Below are positions 59,830 through 64,000 of a stretch of DNA of 64,000 nucleotides, piece after piece. Each line of letters begins with the position of its first letter. The stretch's first letter is position 1. The notes under the pieces were generated by a model. The model saw only the letters and a program-made list of their open reading frames with translations. It had not been told where the DNA came from and ran no database searches. Location of the stretch: the NCBI GenBank assembly GCA_031213475.1, contig JARUPZ010000002.1:11538466-11602465 (forward strand), given 5' to 3'. Both the position numbers and the translations under genes were made by a program. This DNA is from Nereocystis luetkeana (taxonomy: Eukaryota > Sar > Phaeophyceae > Laminariales > Laminariaceae).

Positions 59830-61640
59830 ACTCGTTACACACGACCATACTAATATCCCCCCTGCTCTGTGCATGACTAGGCATGACGTCGCAGGGTTGA
59901 TACATCACAATATCACAAACTCATATCAGATTCAGAAACTCAGAATCCAATCTGCAACGCAAAAATCAAATTATCGAGTTAACACTCGAATCCTCAAATC
60001 CTCAGCCTGTGTTGCAAGCACATTAAACTCTTGAAATCCATTGCCAGGTGAAAACGGCATTGTTCTGCTTTTGGCCAGATAAAAAACTTCATTTTCCGCG
60101 GAATTGGTCGTACATATTCGTCCGCTCTGGAGAACCAAAACATAAATCGTCCCTGAATATCCTCGATTACCTGATAATACCAGTACCCAGCACAGGGCCT
60201 AGCTGAACCAGGAAAAATAAAACTCCACACTACGAGAACGTAACCGCAGAAAATCCATTCACGTGCATTCTACATTACTTCAAGTATAGGTCAAATCCCG
60301 TTCGACAAACGCGTAACAAACGCAATGAACGGGGGAGCAAAACCCATAATAAATATCAATCCGGACCGTACGCGCCCCCTGGCGTTTCATAGTCTCTTCA
60401 ATCCTAGCAAAAGCCTCTCCCTCAATTCCGTACGAAATTATTGCAAATAATGGAAACGATCACGGTAATCATGTCAATCAAAATACAATTAAGGCAAGAA
60501 AAACGTAATACTAGAGATCGCCAGGAACCCCGTTCCTTCGGACAAAAATGCCCTTTTATCCTCTACTCCATAGATTCACAGATTGCGACGGTATTGCGAG
60601 ATAGCACACATTCCTTATTTAACGTTGGAACTACTCTAAATACTAATCACTCATGTTGAAAACACCAAAAACTCTCGACGCAATACAAATCAGCCAGGAG
60701 CACAATTCAAAAACATTAACAATGAAATAATTCATCCAGAACCGCAGGCAACCACAATTATTTAAAACCACCCCAATACCCTTGACACTACTGCTGCTGC
60801 CTTCGCCGTGGCTGTCTCTCCTCCCGGTCTCGTGGCGTCGCCGCAGCTCGGGTCATCCAGGTAATCCTCCTGCGTGAAATCAAATGTCGCCTCCGCAGCA
60901 TTGACCCGACACACACAAGGGATGGGGGGTGCAATCGAGCGATTAGGTCCGCATTGGGTTTTTTACTCTTATCATGCATTCACAGCTTGCAAAATCCTCT
61001 CTGCCACTATAATTCAACTTCTCGAATGCCACTGAAATTGTACTGTTACGTGTCAACGAAGATGTATATTATTCCACATCGAACCTACGCATTCCTTGGC
61101 CACTATGTACTGCTGTACGTACTTGGTGAACATGCACAGCAGCACCATGCACACTGCTGTGTGTAGGCGTTTTCGCCTCAGCTCATACGCGAGAACTATC
61201 TCAATTAGATTTTACGAGTACCTGTACCCTTCGCATTTCAATTATTTGTCCACGCGATACCGCCGTACAGGTATGATGCAGCCGTGATTCAGCAGTAAAC
61301 TACATGGGAAAAAACTACTCCACATTTCACACTTTCTCATCCATTCTACTTTCAACTTCCACGTCTTATTTGTACTCGGATCGATGCCCAGCCAAAGCGT
61401 TCGACCAGGCAACCATAAAACAGACCGACGCCATAGTCCTGGAGTGCGTCTACAGGAAAACTTCAGTGAGAGAAGCTACACGCGAATACGTCTGTGCATC
61501 ATTCCTCCATTTCTCTCCTATTTCCAACATTCTCCAATCTCAATCTCAAATGTGCGAATAGTATTCACCATTCTCAAATCCCTATAAAATCAGTCTAAAA
61601 GCGGAAATCACCAACAGCAAGCAATCAACAAAGTCAAATG
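59830..61640. other. AT-rich gene-poor stretch
   Basis: No exon, RNA gene or repeat family recognised. Confidence 0.4.
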
Positions 61641-61649
61641 CGCCTGGTG

Positions 61650-62890
61650 CGGACGTAAGTTCTTGCTGGTGGCACCTTGGTCCCTTCTCTTTCACCCTCT
61701 CTCTTGGGGAAGCGCATCCTGTTGCGCCCGTGCGCCGATCCCGAACCGACGATGCAGACTCCTCCCCCAGCGCCCATCCTCACTCTCTCCATCGTCTCCT
61801 TCCTTGGGGGCAACGTCCCCCGCATAAACTAACTGCGGGCGTGGTGCTTCAGCGGCCCAGGCAAACGATTCTGCCAAAACACTGTCAGCGTCGCTCCCGC
61901 GGTGACCATCTTCCTCCCGGCTCCCGCCGGGAAAACTCCCTCTCTCTTGTTCTCATTTTCTATTCCTACATCGCCAGCGCGAAGCGGGCCCTCAAATTCA
62001 GGCACATGCCTGGCTTCTCAGGGGTGTTGCAGCAGCGACGGTGACGGCGGCGGCCGAGACGACGGCGGGGGCACCGGCGGTGGCGAAGACGGCGGCTGCG
62101 GCATCAGTGGTAACAGCGGCGGCAGTGATGACGGTTGCGACGATAGTTGCGCTTCATCGTCGCAACGAGCGCAGCAATCCTGTGACTGCTGCTACTGCGG
62201 ACAGTGCTGATGGACCTGCTGCTGCCTCTGCCTCTGCTGCTTTTCAGCGCCTTCGCCATCAGTGCCGAGCGAATCTACCAGGTCCGGCTCATACTCGGCC
62301 CTACTGGGATCGCGCTGCTGCTGCTGGGGCGGCATCTCCTGTCTCTCGTCTCTTTCCTCTCTCTTCTCTCTCTCTTCTCTCTCCGCACCCCAAACCACCG
62401 CGGGTGTCGGTTTCTGCCGTGGAGCCGGCGGCGGCGGCGGCGGCAGCGGCTGACGTTGCTGCTGCTCGTGCTGCTGCCCCTGCTGCTCGCCTGCGATGCT
62501 CGTGCGTCCAGCTGCAAGCGGGTCTAGCAATGTCGGCTCACGTCTGGCCGAGCTGGGGCGTTGCTACTGCGACTGTACGGGGTGTACCTCCTTTTGCCTC
62601 TGCTTTATCATCAGCTGCGCGCACGAAATCCAAAGATCCACTTCGTTGACTTGGGCCTGTTCCCTCGCGAACATGACAACCCTTCCGGTCCGCACGGCCC
62701 AAACTCCTTCGCCAAACACGATGTGGCGCACCAGAACACGTCTCTCGGAGTACAGCCTATCCACAATCCCTATCACCTGTACCGTCTTCCATCTTTCCTC
62801 CCCCCAAAACGCTTCCCGAAGCGCTAGATGACTCGCAGTCCTCTCCTTGGTTCCGACGCTGGCTCCCTGCGTAGACACATCATATATTAA
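61650..62890. other. Ambiguous GC-rich open region
   Basis: Long frames are open on both strands. The minus strand gives RTASHLALREAFWGEERWKT and a downstream Gln/Glu/Arg-rich segment. The plus strand gives HFVDLGLFPREHDNPSGPHG. CAG/CTG-type triplet runs (62170-62500) explain much of the openness. I cannot choose a strand or a family. Confidence 0.3.
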
Positions 62891-63624
62891 GGGCCGTTCC
62901 TGACGAACCAAAGCAAAATCACGATTCGTGACTTTTCGGCATGACAGAAGATCGCGATCCATGACATTTCAGTTCTCACGCAAAAGCTGATAAACGTCAC
63001 GTGTTGGGATATTTGAAATTATAAAGGTACGGATATTAAATTCCAAAGGTTTTTGCGTGCGGAGTCAACTCTCGCGAGTGGGGCACGGCCTGACCTGGCC
63101 GGGCCGACCGCGCCTGGCCCGGCCCGTGATATAATCGAATCACGGGCCGACGCCTGACCCAGCCTGCGAGATTCCAATCCCACCGACCGTTGGGCCAGCC
63201 CGTTCCGCAAGATTCCGATTCGCAGGCCGTCTGCCCGGCCTAGCCTGTGACATTCTCAGATCCTTTTCGCTTTTGTCTTAATCTGTGACTCCTCTTCCTC
63301 GAAAATTCGAGGCCACAACGTGCTCTTTAGCCCGCGCCCACCGGTGTCTTTGGGTAGCCGCCCGTTGTTCACAAGCAGCGTACGAAGCAGAGTCTACTAC
63401 GCCCCCATACCGGCCTTCGGATACCATGGGTGCGCGTGGGTTGCGTAGTGCTTCGATCAGGCGTATTTCGAGACAGACGGATTGTGATTTTGTTCTTGTT
63501 AGGGAAAAGCTAAAACAATTGCCGTCATGAATCGTGATTTTTCGTCATGATTCAAGACAAAAAAAACACGATTCAAGACAAAAAAATCACGGATCGTGTT
63601 TTTTTTGTTCGTTAGGAACGGCCC
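62891..63624. mobile_element. Non-autonomous Harbinger-like DNA transposon, 734 bp
   Basis: Terminal inverted repeats start GGGCCGTTCCTGACGAAC on the left and, inverted, GGGCCGTTCCTAACGAAC on the right, followed by a CACGATxCGTGA inner palindrome on both sides. TAA stands immediately outside each end (62888-62890 and 63625-63627), the 3-bp target duplication typical of PIF/Harbinger. The interior has GGCCTGGCC-like palindromic blocks (about 63085-63245) and no transposase. Confidence 0.75.
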
Positions 63625-63706
63625 TAAATCGGACATGCTGAGGGCAAAATCCCACCTCTCTAGGTTGGCCTTGACTACGCTTATCAATAGAAGATCACCG
63701 GCTTGC

Positions 63707-63980
63707 ACTAGTGTGTTGATTGAACTCTAGAGGTAAATACGTAGCTGGCACGGGAACGCGTTGTTGACTCCAGACAGTAACACGGAACTCTCTCTTTTTG
63801 TATTATTCCCGATCTATCGAGTCGACTCGTCTCATAAGGAGCTACACAACGAGCGATATCGGTGGGCTCACTCATTATCCCGATATCCCAATACTCAACT
63901 ACCAGAATCCTTTCCCAGCATGGAACTCCTCAACTTACGATGGATCTTATCTGCCCAATTCCGGAGTACAACGAACCCAC
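63707..63980 (+). repeat. Dispersed direct repeat, copy 2
   Basis: Partner of 59555-59826, roughly 80% alike by eye. The window ends shortly after with a TACCTGGTA word. Confidence 0.8.
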
Positions 63981-64000
63981 ATGTACCTGGTATTGTTTAT

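Overview
This is a eukaryotic nuclear window: intron-split genes with GT-AG and some GC-AG introns, about 0.3-1.7 kb apart, very long non-coding stretches, trinucleotide microsatellites and many mobile-element families. Gene content and intron style would fit a stramenopile alga, possibly a brown alga. That placement is inference only.

Layout. 0-12 kb: a partial transposase-like first exon (612-1199), a satellite block (about 1.67-2.72 kb), then a graveyard of tRNA-derived SINEs and a 5'-truncated LINE (9544-11585) that has landed inside a SINE. 12.3-18.9 kb (minus strand): a nearly full-length but frameshifted non-LTR retrotransposon. It has RING-like zinc fingers at its N-terminus, an RT with YMDD, a CCHC-like knuckle and a restriction-like endonuclease, and (ATT)n microsatellite lies directly against both of its ends. 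19-32 kb: almost gene-free, with SINEs, foldback/MITE elements, a third (ATT)n array and an interstitial telomere-like tract. 32.5-37.6 kb: two compact complete genes transcribed divergently from a 258-bp spacer, a low-molecular-weight protein tyrosine phosphatase (minus, 3 exons, 167 aa) and a small two-pass membrane protein resembling TMEM242 (plus, 4 exons, 186 aa). 37.6-42.9 kb: little that can be supported, apart from two weak terminal-exon candidates. 42.9-56.3 kb (minus): one very large gene, a NEK (NIMA-related) Ser/Thr kinase of roughly 1,800 or more residues. Its kinase domain is spread over seven exons and is followed by a long, disordered, charged tail. I assembled it by matching splice phases exon to exon. 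57.4-58.7 kb (plus): two exons of a class IV aminotransferase whose start and end are not found. 58.8-64 kb: repeats, including a Harbinger-like 734-bp element with a TAA target duplication and a 0.27-kb direct repeat pair.

The most notable items are the microsatellite-embedded endonuclease/RING retrotransposon with its recurring 3'-terminal signature, a tRNA-derived SINE that repeats its own head at its 3' side, and two short words (TACCAGGTA/TACCTGGTA and CTATTAATAG) scattered through the non-coding DNA and sometimes fused in palindromes.
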